Shown here one piece after another: positions 16,625-24,891 of a stretch of DNA of 64,000 bases (positions within the stretch are counted from its first letter, which is position 1; every line of letters begins with the position of its first letter). The position numbers and the translations under genes were made by a program. The notes under the pieces were generated by a model that was not told where the DNA came from, made no database searches, and saw only the letters and a program-made list of their open reading frames with translations. This DNA is from Desulfovibrio aminophilus. Its GTDB lineage: Bacteria; Desulfobacterota; Desulfovibrionia; Desulfovibrionales; Desulfovibrionaceae. The stretch is from positions 186,001 through 250,000 of the forward strand of contig NZ_JAMHGA010000018.1 in the NCBI RefSeq assembly GCF_023660105.1, in the 5' to 3' direction.

Positions 16625-17551
16625 ATGCGGCTGGAACAATCGGGAATGGCGGAGTTTTTCATGCTACACGTCGACCGCGTGGACGGAGTCGCGCACGGAG
16701 AACTGTCCCGGGAGCTGTTGCTCCCCGGGCTGCGGCTGTTCGAGGCGGTGCGCGGCCGGGGCGGCGGAATCGGGCTCGCGGCGGCGCTGCTGGCCTTGCT
16801 GCTGCACGGCCTGGTGCTCGCCGGGGCCCTGGCGTTCGTGCCGGATGCCGTGGAGTACGCGGATTTTCCCGCCTACGAGGTGGACTTGGTGAGTCTCGTC
16901 CAGGGCGGCGGCAGCGGCCACGAGGACGGCGTTCCGGCGGTCGCGGCCCGGGTGGCCTCGGCCTTGCCCAAACAGCGGGAGCCCGTGCCTGTCCGGCAGG
17001 ATCCGCGCCCGGCGAAGTCCGTTCCGCCCCGCGCGGCGGAACCGGCTCCCGCGCCCGCTCCGGTGGCCGTGCCCGCTCCGGTGGCCGTGCCCGACCCCGG
17101 GGCCCCGGCATCCACGGACGCCGTCGAGGACGTCCCGGCTCCCTCCGCGCCCCCCGCGGCCGCTCCGGCGGGCGGCGAAGCGCCCGGCCCCGTCGCGGCG
17201 CAGACGCATCCGGCCGGTCTGCCGCATGGCCAGGGCCAGGGGCTGGGCCCGGGTCTGGACGGCTACGGCCTGGGCCAGGTGGAACGGGCCCCGCGCCTGC
17301 TGCGCAAGGTGGAGCCGAAATATCCGCTGGCCGCGCGCAGGCGGCAGGTCACGGGCAAGGTGCTGGTCAAGTTTCTGGTGGACCCCGAGGGCCGCGTGCG
17401 GCACCTGGACGTGGTCGAATCCCGGCCCAGGGGGGTGTTCGATCAGGCCGCCGTGGAGGCCGTGTCCGCCTGGGAGTTCAGTCCCGGCGTGCTGCGCGGC
17501 CGGAACGTGAGCGTCTGGATGCTCCTGCCGATCTCCTTCACGCTGCAGTGA
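16625..17551 (+). CDS. tonB: TonB energy-transducing protein
   Basis: Up to 308 residues. One membrane span (about 50-72, AAALLALLLHGLVLAGALAF) near the N-terminus, a long Pro/Ala/Val-rich periplasmic spacer (about 120-210) and a C-terminal TonB domain (about 225-308; EPKYPLAARRRQVTGKVLV, then SRPRGVFDQAAVEAVSAWEF). It transmits proton-motive force to outer-membrane receptors. ExbB and ExbD are not adjacent. Start is uncertain: ATGs at 16625, 16646 and 16661 are all in frame, the last with GGAG at good spacing. The last 336 bp recur as a frameshifted copy at 34154-34486, 17 kb away. Confidence 0.92.
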   Translation: MRLEQSGMAEFFMLHVDRVDGVAHGELSRELLLPGLRLFEAVRGRGGGIGLAAALLALLLHGLVLAGALAFVPDAVEYADFPAYEVDLVSLVQGGGSGHEDGVPAVAARVASALPKQREPVPVRQDPRPAKSVPPRAAEPAPAPAPVAVPAPVAVPDPGAPASTDAVEDVPAPSAPPAAAPAGGEAPGPVAAQTHPAGLPHGQGQGLGPGLDGYGLGQVERAPRLLRKVEPKYPLAARRRQVTGKVLVKFLVDPEGRVRHLDVVESRPRGVFDQAAVEAVSAWEFSPGVLRGRNVSVWMLLPISFTLQ

Positions 17552-17588
17552 GGCCGCATCCCGGCTCGATACGGGTTGTGCTGCCGAC

Positions 17589-18983
17589 TTACGTCAGATC
17601 GTACTTCTTCAGCAGGGCGTAGAGGCGGGCCCGGGACAGGTCGGACAGGGCGCAGGCCCGTTGGATGTCGCCGCCGGTCTGGGTCAGCAGGTCCTGGAGG
17701 TAGCGGCGTTCCACGTCGGCCACGGCCTGGAGCCGGACCTCGCGCAGGGGCTGGAGAGGACCGCTTGTCTCGAATTCCGCCCCGGCCGGGGCGCCGTGCC
17801 CGGGCACCGAGGAACGCGCCAGGCTCACGCGGATGTTCGTGGGCAGGTGCGCCGGGATGAGCACCGGATCGTTCTGCGCGGCCGCCAGGGAGCGCTCCAC
17901 GGCGTGGATCAGCTCCCGGACGTTGCCGGGCCATTCGTAGCTCTCCAGGGCTTCCAGGTAGTCCGGGGAGATGCGCTTGGCGGGCAGGCCGTGCAGGCGG
18001 CACCGCCGGGCCACGAAATGGCGGCAGAGCAGGGCGATGTCGCCGTGGCGCTCCTTGAGGCGCGGCAGGCTGAGGGTCATGGTCCGCACCCGGAAGAGCA
18101 GGTCCTGGCGGAAGCGCCCCTGCTCCACCAGCGCGTCCAGGTCGCGGTTGGTGGCCACCACCAGTCGGAATTCACTGCGGATTTCCTTCACCCCGCCCAC
18201 CGGGCGGAAGCAGCCGTCCTGCAGGACGCGCAGGAAGGACTTCTGCACCGCCAGGGGCAGCTCCCCGATCTCGTCCAGGAAGAGGGTGCCCCGGTGGGAC
18301 TGGAGCACCAAGCCCTCGAAGCGGCGGTCCGCGCCGGTGAAGGCCCCCCGCTCGTAGCCGAAGAGCTGGCTTTCCACCAGCTGCTCCGGCAGGGCGGCGC
18401 AGTCCACCACCACGAAGGACGCCTCGGCCCGGTCGCTGTTGTCGTGGATGGCCCGGGCGAAGAGTTCCTTGCCCGTGCCGGTTTCTCCGGTGATGAGCAC
18501 CGAGGCGTCGGTGGCCGCCGCCTGGGCCGCCAGGTCCAGGCAGCGCAGCATGGTCCGGCTGTCGCCGATGATGCCGCTGCGCTTGAGTCCCAGGGGCAGG
18601 AGCCGGTTCTTGCCCCGGTGGTGCTCGATGGCCCGCTGGAGCGGCAGGCGGATCTTGTTCAATGTCGGCGGCTTGGCGATGTAGCTCCAAGCCCCGCTGC
18701 GGATGGCCAGCTCCGCGCCGTCGGGGTCGCCCACGCCGGTGAGGATGATGACCTCCGGCGCGGAGGGGCACTCCTGGAAACGTCCGAGATGCTCCAGACC
18801 GCTGCCGTCGGGCATGCGCACGTCCAGGATGACCACGTCGTAGTCCCCGGCCTCGGCCGTGGCCAGGCCCTCTTTGAGGGTGGCCGAGCAGTCGGCCGCG
18901 TAGCCCATCTGCTCCACGGCGGTCTGGAGCGCGTCGCGGAGCATGGCGTCGTCGTCCACGATGAGCACGTTGGGCCTGTTCAT
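17589..18983 (-). CDS. NtrC-family sigma-54-dependent response regulator
   Basis: 464 residues: receiver domain (1-120; acidic pocket D10-D12, phosphoacceptor D54, lysine in YIAKPP), AAA+ sigma-54 activator domain (about 140-370; Walker A GETGTGKE 166-173, GAFTGA loop in YERGAFTGADRR, Walker B FLDEIGELP) and a C-terminal Fis-type helix-turn-helix (GGDIQRACALSDLSRARLYALLKK). It activates sigma-54 promoters when phosphorylated. The start overlaps the end of the sensor kinase gene by ATGA, so the two form one system. The divergent hdr operon, with a -24/-12-like sequence and a palindrome in the intervening gap, is the obvious target. Confidence 0.95.
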   Translation of the reverse strand: MNRPNVLIVDDDAMLRDALQTAVEQMGYAADCSATLKEGLATAEAGDYDVVILDVRMPDGSGLEHLGRFQECPSAPEVIILTGVGDPDGAELAIRSGAWSYIAKPPTLNKIRLPLQRAIEHHRGKNRLLPLGLKRSGIIGDSRTMLRCLDLAAQAAATDASVLITGETGTGKELFARAIHDNSDRAEASFVVVDCAALPEQLVESQLFGYERGAFTGADRRFEGLVLQSHRGTLFLDEIGELPLAVQKSFLRVLQDGCFRPVGGVKEIRSEFRLVVATNRDLDALVEQGRFRQDLLFRVRTMTLSLPRLKERHGDIALLCRHFVARRCRLHGLPAKRISPDYLEALESYEWPGNVRELIHAVERSLAAAQNDPVLIPAHLPTNIRVSLARSSVPGHGAPAGAEFETSGPLQPLREVRLQAVADVERRYLQDLLTQTGGDIQRACALSDLSRARLYALLKKYDLT

Positions 18984-20920
18984 GCTCCGCTCCCTCCGCT
19001 GGGCCGCGCCCGGCCGAGAATCCGGCGCGCGAGGACCGCGAGCTGGTCCATGCCGTAGGGTTTGTCCAGGTATTCCTGGGCCCCGAGTTTCCAGGCCTTT
19101 TCCCGGGAAGCCAGCTCACTGTGCCCGGAGGCCAGGATGATGGGCAGGTGCGGGTTGATCTTGAGCAGCTCGCGCACGAGGTCCGGCCCGGTCATCCCCG
19201 GCATGGTCGCATCGGTGAGCACCAGGTCGAAACCCTGCGGCGCGTCTCGGAACAGGGCCAGGGCCTCCTCGCCCCGGGAGCAGGCCGTGACCTCGTAGCC
19301 CAGGGCGGTCAGACCCAGGGTGCAGGCGTCCAGGATCTCCACCTCGTCGTCCACCACCAGGATGCGGCCGCCGCCGCGCACCTCGGGGAGCACGCGCGTC
19401 GGCTCCTCCGCCTCGCGGGCCGGGGCGTCCGTGCGCGGCAGGAGGATTTCGAAGCAGGTCCCCGCGCCGGGCTTGCTGCGCACCCGCACGCCGCCGCGCA
19501 ACTGGTCCACGATGTTCTGGACCACGGCCAAGCCCAGGCCGGTGCCCGAGCCGTCGCCCCGGGTGGTGAAGAAGGGCTCGAAGATGTGCTCCATGTGCTC
19601 GGCGTCGATGCCGTGGCCCGTGTCGCGCACGCTGAGGAGCACGTGCGGGCCCGGCGCGGCGCAGGGGAAGGAGCGGTCGCCGCTCCGGGGCACGTCCCGC
19701 TCCGAGACGCGCAGTTCCAGCGATCCGCCGCTGCCGCGCATGGCCCAGGCCGCGTTGGTGCAGAGATTGATGACCATCTGGTGGATTTGGGAGGGATCGG
19801 CCAGGACCACGTCGCGCTTGGTCTCCAGTTCCAGGCTGATGGCGATGGTGCTCGGCAGGGTGGGGCGGAGGAGTTTCAGGCATTCCTCCAGGATGACGGC
19901 CAGGCGCACCGGCATGGGGTGGTCGGACTCGTGGCGGCGGCTCAGGCCGAGAATCTGGCGCACCAGGTCGCCTGCCCTCTTGGTGGCCTTGAGAATGCGC
20001 TCGAAGACCGAGCGCAGCGGGTCGCCCTCGGGCAGGCGGCACAGGCCGATGTCGGCCAGAAGCACGATGGGCGCCAGGATGTTGTTGAAGTCGTGGGCGA
20101 TGCCCCCGGCCAGGGTGCCCAGGGCTTCCATCTTCTGGGCCCGGCGCAGTTGGCGTTCGAGGATTTCCACCTCGGTGACGTCGCGCCAGACGCTCACGTA
20201 GCCGAGGATGCTGCCGCCCTTGCCCCGGATGGGGGCCACGGTCTTCTCGCAGCGGATCACCTTGCCGTCCTTGCAGGTGTTGCCCACCCGACCGGTCCAG
20301 GAGTCTCCCCGCGCGAGACAGTCCAGAATCTCCGCCAAGCAGCGGCCCTGTTCGAAGCCGACGTAGAACGTCGAGGGATCGTGGCCCCGCACGTCCTTGA
20401 GCGAGTAGCCGGTGAGGGCTTCGAAGGACTGGTTGATGAACTCCACGCGCATGTCCTCGTCGTAGACGATCACCGCGTCGGCGGTCTGCTCGATGGCCGA
20501 GGCCAGGCGGGTGCGTTCGCGTTCGGCGGCCTTGCGCGCGGAGACGTCCCGGCTGAACACGGCCACGCGATCCGGCTCCCCGTCCGTTCCCGCGACCCGG
20601 TGCATGCGCGTCTCCAGGTCCAGGCCGGGGATGAGGTTCTCCTCCAGTCTGCGATCCTGGCCGTCCAGGGCGCGGTCCACGGACTCGGCCCATCTTTGGG
20701 CCGTCTCCTGGGGAAAGAAGTCGTAGATGCGTTCTCCGGCGAGTTGCCCGGGATCAAGGTGGAAGATGGCGGCCATGGAGCGGTTGCAGGCCAGGACCGT
20801 GCCGTCCCGGCGGAGGAGCAGGGCATGGTCCGAGGCGGCGTTGAGCAGGGTGTGGACGAGGTCCTCACCGGGCCGTCGCGGGCAGCGGCGGGACGTGGCG
20901 GCAGGGCGTCTGGAGCGCAT
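18980..20920 (-). CDS. PAS-PAS hybrid histidine kinase with C-terminal receiver
   Basis: 646 residues. Two PAS domains (about 20-130 and 140-255), a dimerisation/phosphoacceptor helix with H276 in GGIAHDFNN, a HATPase domain (about 385-505; N box NLCTNAAWAM, G1 DTGHGI, G2 GTGLGLAVVQN) and a receiver domain (about 525-640; VDDE, phosphoacceptor Asp in LVLTDATMPGMTG, LDKPY). No membrane segment, so it is cytoplasmic and probably senses an internal redox or metabolic cue. The first PAS has a cysteine (ACNRS), but no heme or flavin motif is clear. Overlaps the downstream response-regulator gene by four bases. It is divergent from the hdr operon. Confidence 0.93.
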   Translation of the reverse strand: MRSRRPAATSRRCPRRPGEDLVHTLLNAASDHALLLRRDGTVLACNRSMAAIFHLDPGQLAGERIYDFFPQETAQRWAESVDRALDGQDRRLEENLIPGLDLETRMHRVAGTDGEPDRVAVFSRDVSARKAAERERTRLASAIEQTADAVIVYDEDMRVEFINQSFEALTGYSLKDVRGHDPSTFYVGFEQGRCLAEILDCLARGDSWTGRVGNTCKDGKVIRCEKTVAPIRGKGGSILGYVSVWRDVTEVEILERQLRRAQKMEALGTLAGGIAHDFNNILAPIVLLADIGLCRLPEGDPLRSVFERILKATKRAGDLVRQILGLSRRHESDHPMPVRLAVILEECLKLLRPTLPSTIAISLELETKRDVVLADPSQIHQMVINLCTNAAWAMRGSGGSLELRVSERDVPRSGDRSFPCAAPGPHVLLSVRDTGHGIDAEHMEHIFEPFFTTRGDGSGTGLGLAVVQNIVDQLRGGVRVRSKPGAGTCFEILLPRTDAPAREAEEPTRVLPEVRGGGRILVVDDEVEILDACTLGLTALGYEVTACSRGEEALALFRDAPQGFDLVLTDATMPGMTGPDLVRELLKINPHLPIILASGHSELASREKAWKLGAQEYLDKPYGMDQLAVLARRILGRARPSGGSGA

Positions 20921-20994
20921 GCGGCCTCCCTGTCTTCCCGATGCCCGGTCGGCCGCGCACCTGAGAAGGCTGTTATCTTCTTATGGAAGACTTT

Positions 20995-21011
20995 GTCTTG
21001 CCGCGCAAGAC
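20995..21011. promoter_or_regulatory. Palindrome between the two-component pair and the hdr operon
   Basis: GTCTTG-CCGCG-CAAGAC is a perfect 6-bp inverted repeat, about 90 bases upstream of the -24/-12-like sequence at 21096. That is the usual place for an enhancer bound by an NtrC-type activator. It is followed by GTTTTTT, so a weak terminator is the alternative reading. The remaining gap 20921-21191 contains no gene that I can support. Confidence 0.45.
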
Positions 21012-21095
21012 GTTTTTTATGTTTTGGATTGTTCACCGGATTGGGGAGGAATCGACAACATATCGGAACGCCTGTTTTTTGTCCGATCCGGCGGA

Positions 21096-21113
21096 TTGGG
21101 CACGATTCTTGAG
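21096..21113 (+). promoter_or_regulatory. Candidate sigma-54 promoter for the hdr operon
   Basis: TTGGGCACGATTCTTGAG: GGCACG-N4-TTG matches the -24 box exactly and most of the -12 box, but the usually invariant GC at -12 is GA. Its position, about 80 bases upstream of hdrA and next to a sigma-54 activator gene, raises its credibility. Confidence 0.4.
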
Positions 21114-21191
21114 ATGGTGCGTGCAGCCAGCGACCGCGCGGCCCCGGCCGGAACGCCGGACGGGACCGGGCAAGGAACGGGAGGGCACGGC

Positions 21192-23189
21192 ATGGCCAGC
21201 AGAATCGGTGTCTATGTATGCCACTGCGGCACGAACATCGCCGGCAAGGTGGACTCGGCGGGCGTGGCGCGCTTCGCGGCCGGACTGAAGAACGTGATCG
21301 TGGCCCGGGACTACAAGTTCATGTGCTCGGACCCGGGGCAGGACATGATCATCAAGGACATCCGGGAGATGGGCCTGACCCGGGTGGTGGTGGCGTCCTG
21401 TTCGCCGCGACTGCACGAGAAGACCTTCCAGAAGGCCTGCCAGCGCGGCGGACTGAACCCCTTCCTCTTCCAGATGACCTGCATCCGGGAGCACTGCTCC
21501 TGGGTGGTGGCCGATCCGGAAGCGGCCACGGCCAAGGCTCGCAACCTGTTGGCCGCCGCGGTTTCCCGGGTCAACTACCACGACGAGCTGCATTCCCGCG
21601 TGGAAGCCGTGCACCCCGACGTGCTCGTGGTGGGCGGCGGCATCGCCGGAATCCAGGCCGCCCTGGACATCGCCAAGGCGGGCCACAAGGTCCACCTCGT
21701 GGAGAAGGGGCCCTCCATCGGCGGCCACATGGCCCAGTTCGACAAGACCTTCCCCACCCTGGACTGCGCGGCCTGCATCTCCACGCCCAAGATGGTGGCC
21801 GTGGCCCAGGAGTCGAACATCAACCTCATGACCCTGAGCGAGGTGGTGGAGGTCAAGGGCTACGTGGGCAACTACATGGTGCGGGTGCGGACCGCGCCGC
21901 GCTACGTGAACCAGGATCTCTGCACGGGCTGCGGCCTGTGCATGGAGAAGTGCCCCAAGAGCGTGGTCAGCGAGTTCGAGGAGGGCATCGGCAAGCGCAA
22001 GGCCATCCACCGCAATTCGCCCCAGAGCGTGCCCAACACGCCGATGATCGACCCCGCCGTCTGCATCCATTTCGTCAAGGGCAAGTGCGGAGCCTGCGAG
22101 AAGCACTGCCCCTCCGGGGCCATCGATTTCCAGCAGACCGAGTCCTTCCTGGACCTGCAGGTGGGCACCGTGGTCCTGGCCACGGGCTTCGACATCATGG
22201 ACCCGTCCTGCCTGCCGCAATACGGCTTCGGGCGCTATCCCGAGGTCTACACGGGGTTGCAGTTCGAGCGCCTGAACAACGCCGTGGGCCCCACGGGCGG
22301 CAAGATCGTGATGAAGGACGGCCGCCCGCCGGAGAGCGTGGGCATCATCCACTGCGTGGGCAGCCGCGACAAGAACCACCATCCGTACTGCTCGCGGGTC
22401 TGCTGCATGTACGCCCTGAAGTACGACCACCTCATCAAGGACAAGGTCGGCCACGGCGCCAAGGTCTACAATTTCTACATCGACATGCGCTGCTTCGGAA
22501 AGGGCTACGAGGAATTCTACCGCCGGGTCCAGGAGGAGGGCGTGACCTTCATCCGGGGCCGTCCGGCCGAGATCACGGACCGCGCCGCGAACGCCGCCGA
22601 GGAGGGCAAGCTCGTGGTGGTCTGCGAGGACACCCTGCTGGGCCGGACCCTGCGCGTGCCCGTGGACATGGTGGTGCTCTGCACGGCCATGAAGGCCCGG
22701 GCCGACGCCCCGGAAGTGGCCAGGGTCTTCGGCATCAGCCAGGGCCAGGACGGCTTCTTCCTGGAGGAGCACCCCAAGCTCGGGCCGGTGTCCACGGCCA
22801 CCGACGGCATCTTCCTGGCCGGAACCTGCCAGGGGCCCAAGGACATCCCCGACGCCGTGGCCCACGCCTCGGGCGGCGCGGGACAGGCCCTGGCCCTGGC
22901 CGCGCGCGGCGAGGTGGACATCTCGCCCACGGTCTCCTGGATCAACCCGGATGTCTGCGTGGGCTGCAAGATGTGCATCGACCTCTGCGCCTATTCGGCC
23001 ATCGAGTTCGACGAGCGGCGCAAGGTCTCGGTGATCAACGAGGCCATGTGCAAGGGCTGCGGCAGCTGCGCCGGGCACTGTCCCAGCGGGGCGGCCCAGG
23101 TCCGCCACTTCAACGGCAAGCAGGTCTTCGCGGAGATGGAGGGGCTGCTGAGCCCGGCGCCGGACGCGCCCGGCGTGGAAGCCGTCTGA
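21192..23189 (+). CDS. hdrA: HdrA-type FAD/iron-sulfur oxidoreductase
   Basis: 665 residues, the length and order of heterodisulfide reductase subunit A: N-terminal cysteine domain (C10, C12, C45, C70), FAD-binding GGGIAG (148-153), the LDCAAC motif (192-195), where some methanogen HdrAs carry selenocysteine, a ferredoxin insertion (C244, C247, C250, C254 and a second set), and a C-terminal two-cluster ferredoxin (CVGCKMCIDLC and CKGCGSCAGHC). HdrA is the flavin centre where electrons are bifurcated or confurcated. GGGAGGG precedes the ATG. It opens a ten-gene operon with MvhD, FrhB-like, HdrB and HdrC partners, so a cytoplasmic Hdr/Flox-like complex is expected. Confidence 0.95.
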   Translation: MASRIGVYVCHCGTNIAGKVDSAGVARFAAGLKNVIVARDYKFMCSDPGQDMIIKDIREMGLTRVVVASCSPRLHEKTFQKACQRGGLNPFLFQMTCIREHCSWVVADPEAATAKARNLLAAAVSRVNYHDELHSRVEAVHPDVLVVGGGIAGIQAALDIAKAGHKVHLVEKGPSIGGHMAQFDKTFPTLDCAACISTPKMVAVAQESNINLMTLSEVVEVKGYVGNYMVRVRTAPRYVNQDLCTGCGLCMEKCPKSVVSEFEEGIGKRKAIHRNSPQSVPNTPMIDPAVCIHFVKGKCGACEKHCPSGAIDFQQTESFLDLQVGTVVLATGFDIMDPSCLPQYGFGRYPEVYTGLQFERLNNAVGPTGGKIVMKDGRPPESVGIIHCVGSRDKNHHPYCSRVCCMYALKYDHLIKDKVGHGAKVYNFYIDMRCFGKGYEEFYRRVQEEGVTFIRGRPAEITDRAANAAEEGKLVVVCEDTLLGRTLRVPVDMVVLCTAMKARADAPEVARVFGISQGQDGFFLEEHPKLGPVSTATDGIFLAGTCQGPKDIPDAVAHASGGAGQALALAARGEVDISPTVSWINPDVCVGCKMCIDLCAYSAIEFDERRKVSVINEAMCKGCGSCAGHCPSGAAQVRHFNGKQVFAEMEGLLSPAPDAPGVEAV

Positions 23190-23213
23190 TCCTGGAAGAA
23201 ACGGGAGGAAGTC

Positions 23214-23684
23214 ATGGAAGAACTGGTCGTCGTCCCGCAAACGGAATCCCGGGCGGTCCCGGGAGAGGCCTTCGAGCCCGCCATCGTGGCCTTCGTCTGC
23301 AACTGGTGCACCTACACCGCCGCGGACCTGGCGGGCACCGCGCGCATGGTCCAGTCGCCCAACGTCCGGCTGGTGCGCATGATGTGCACCGGCATGGTGG
23401 ACCCCAAGTACGTCATCAAGGCCCTGCTCTCCGGGGCGGACGCGGTGCTCGTCTCCGGCTGCCATCCCGGGGACTGCCACTACATCAACGGCAACTACAA
23501 GGCCCGCCGGCGCATGAAGCTGCTCAAGGAGATCCTGCCGCGCTTCGGCATCGACGAGCGCCGGCTCAAGCTGACCTGGGTGGGAGCCAGCGAGGGCAAC
23601 GAGTTCGCCGCCACGGTCAACGCCTTCGTGGCGGAAATCAAGGAGCTGGGGCCCATCGACACCCGGCGCCTGCCCTTGCTCTGA
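23214..23684 (+). CDS. mvhD: MvhD/FlpD-type [2Fe-2S] electron-transfer subunit
   Basis: 156 residues matching the methyl-viologen-reducing hydrogenase delta subunit: C29 and C32 (FVCNWCTY), C58 (MMCTGMVDP) and C83/C88 (SGCHPGDCHY). In methanogens MvhD links hydrogenase or formate dehydrogenase to HdrA. All positions are cysteine here, with no UGA. 24 bases after hdrA with GGGAGGAAG upstream. No hydrogenase large or small subunit is encoded nearby, so the electron donor is more likely to come through the next gene product. Confidence 0.94.
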   Translation: MEELVVVPQTESRAVPGEAFEPAIVAFVCNWCTYTAADLAGTARMVQSPNVRLVRMMCTGMVDPKYVIKALLSGADAVLVSGCHPGDCHYINGNYKARRRMKLLKEILPRFGIDERRLKLTWVGASEGNEFAATVNAFVAEIKELGPIDTRRLPLL

Positions 23685-23709
23685 ACCCCTGATCGAGCGG
23701 AGGCACGTC

Positions 23710-24852
23710 ATGGGAACCATCGCCAGAATCGAGGTCAAGGACGGCAACCCGGTGGCCGCGCTGCGTGAGCTTTGCGCCCGGCTGCTGGCGGACGACGAGG
23801 TCGCGGCCGTGCTCGTGCCCCGGCGTCTGCCCGGGACCAACGGAACCATGCCCGCGCTCGTCACCGACCCGGCCGAGCTGCGGGACGCCGAACCCCTGGC
23901 CCCGTCCTTCCGCATCAACGGGGCCCGCATGCTGGCCCGGCTCACCCGGGGCGGCACGGACGGCGGCCTGGTGGCGGCCTTCATGCGGCCCTGCGAGGTC
24001 CGGGCCTTCGTGGAGCTCTGCAAGCTGAACCAGGGCAGCATGGAGAACGCCCTGATCATCAGCGCGGACTGCCCCGGGGCCTTCACCAACGCCGACTATC
24101 CGACCTTCGCCGGGAACGGCGACCCGGCCGCCGCCGAGATGGACTTCCTGCGGGCCGTGGGCCGGGGGAGTTTCAACGGCGTGGAGATCGCCCGGGCCTG
24201 CTCGGTCTGCGAGCATCCGGCCAGCGCCGAGGCCGACCTGGTCATCGGCCTCTTCGGCCAGGATCCGGCCCAGGGCCTGCTGCTCCTGGCCAACACCCCG
24301 CGCGGCGAGGGCTTCATGACCCGCCTGCAGCTGCCCGAGGCCGCCGACGACGGGTCCCGGGCCAAGGCGCTCGGGGAGCTGGCCGTCGAGCGGAGCGCCG
24401 CCCGCGACCAGATGTTCGAGGAGACGTCCGCGGCCACCTCGGACATGAACGGGCTGTCCAACTTCCTCGCGGCCTGCGTGAACTGCTACAACTGCCGGAT
24501 GGCCTGCCCGGTCTGCTACTGCAAGGAGTGCGTCTTCCTCACGGACGTCTTCGACCACAAGCCGTGGCAGTACCTCTCCTGGGCCCGCCAGCGCGGCAGC
24601 CTGAAGATGCCCACGGACACCGTCTTCTTCCACATCACCCGCCTGGCCCACATGAGCACGGCCTGCGTGGGCTGCGGGCAGTGCTCCAACGCCTGTCCCA
24701 ACGGGGTGCCGGTCATGGAGCTGTTCCGCACCATCGCCGCCTCCACCCAGCAGGCCTTCGAGTACGAGGCGGGCCGGAGCCTCAACGAGCCGCCGCCGCT
24801 CACCGTGTTCCGGGAGCGGGAGTTCGCCGAGGTCACCGGAGGACTGGAGTAG
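23710..24852 (+). CDS. FrhB/FdhB-like iron-sulfur oxidoreductase subunit
   Basis: 380 residues. The N-terminal half resembles the F420-hydrogenase/formate-dehydrogenase beta subunit family (RPCEVRAFVELCKLNQ is the recognisable block). The C-terminal third carries two ferredoxin-type motifs: CVNCYNCRMACPVCYCKEC around residues 257-275, and CVGCGQCSNACPNG around 317-330. Such subunits pass electrons between a soluble or flavin donor and Hdr complexes. The gene lies 25 bases after mvhD, and its partner enzyme is not in the operon. Precise donor (NADH, F420-like, formate) is not readable from the sequence. Confidence 0.85.
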   Translation: MGTIARIEVKDGNPVAALRELCARLLADDEVAAVLVPRRLPGTNGTMPALVTDPAELRDAEPLAPSFRINGARMLARLTRGGTDGGLVAAFMRPCEVRAFVELCKLNQGSMENALIISADCPGAFTNADYPTFAGNGDPAAAEMDFLRAVGRGSFNGVEIARACSVCEHPASAEADLVIGLFGQDPAQGLLLLANTPRGEGFMTRLQLPEAADDGSRAKALGELAVERSAARDQMFEETSAATSDMNGLSNFLAACVNCYNCRMACPVCYCKECVFLTDVFDHKPWQYLSWARQRGSLKMPTDTVFFHITRLAHMSTACVGCGQCSNACPNGVPVMELFRTIAASTQQAFEYEAGRSLNEPPPLTVFREREFAEVTGGLE

Positions 24853-24891
24853 TCCCCGTCGAGGGGACCGCGAGGGACGCGGGAGGATCGC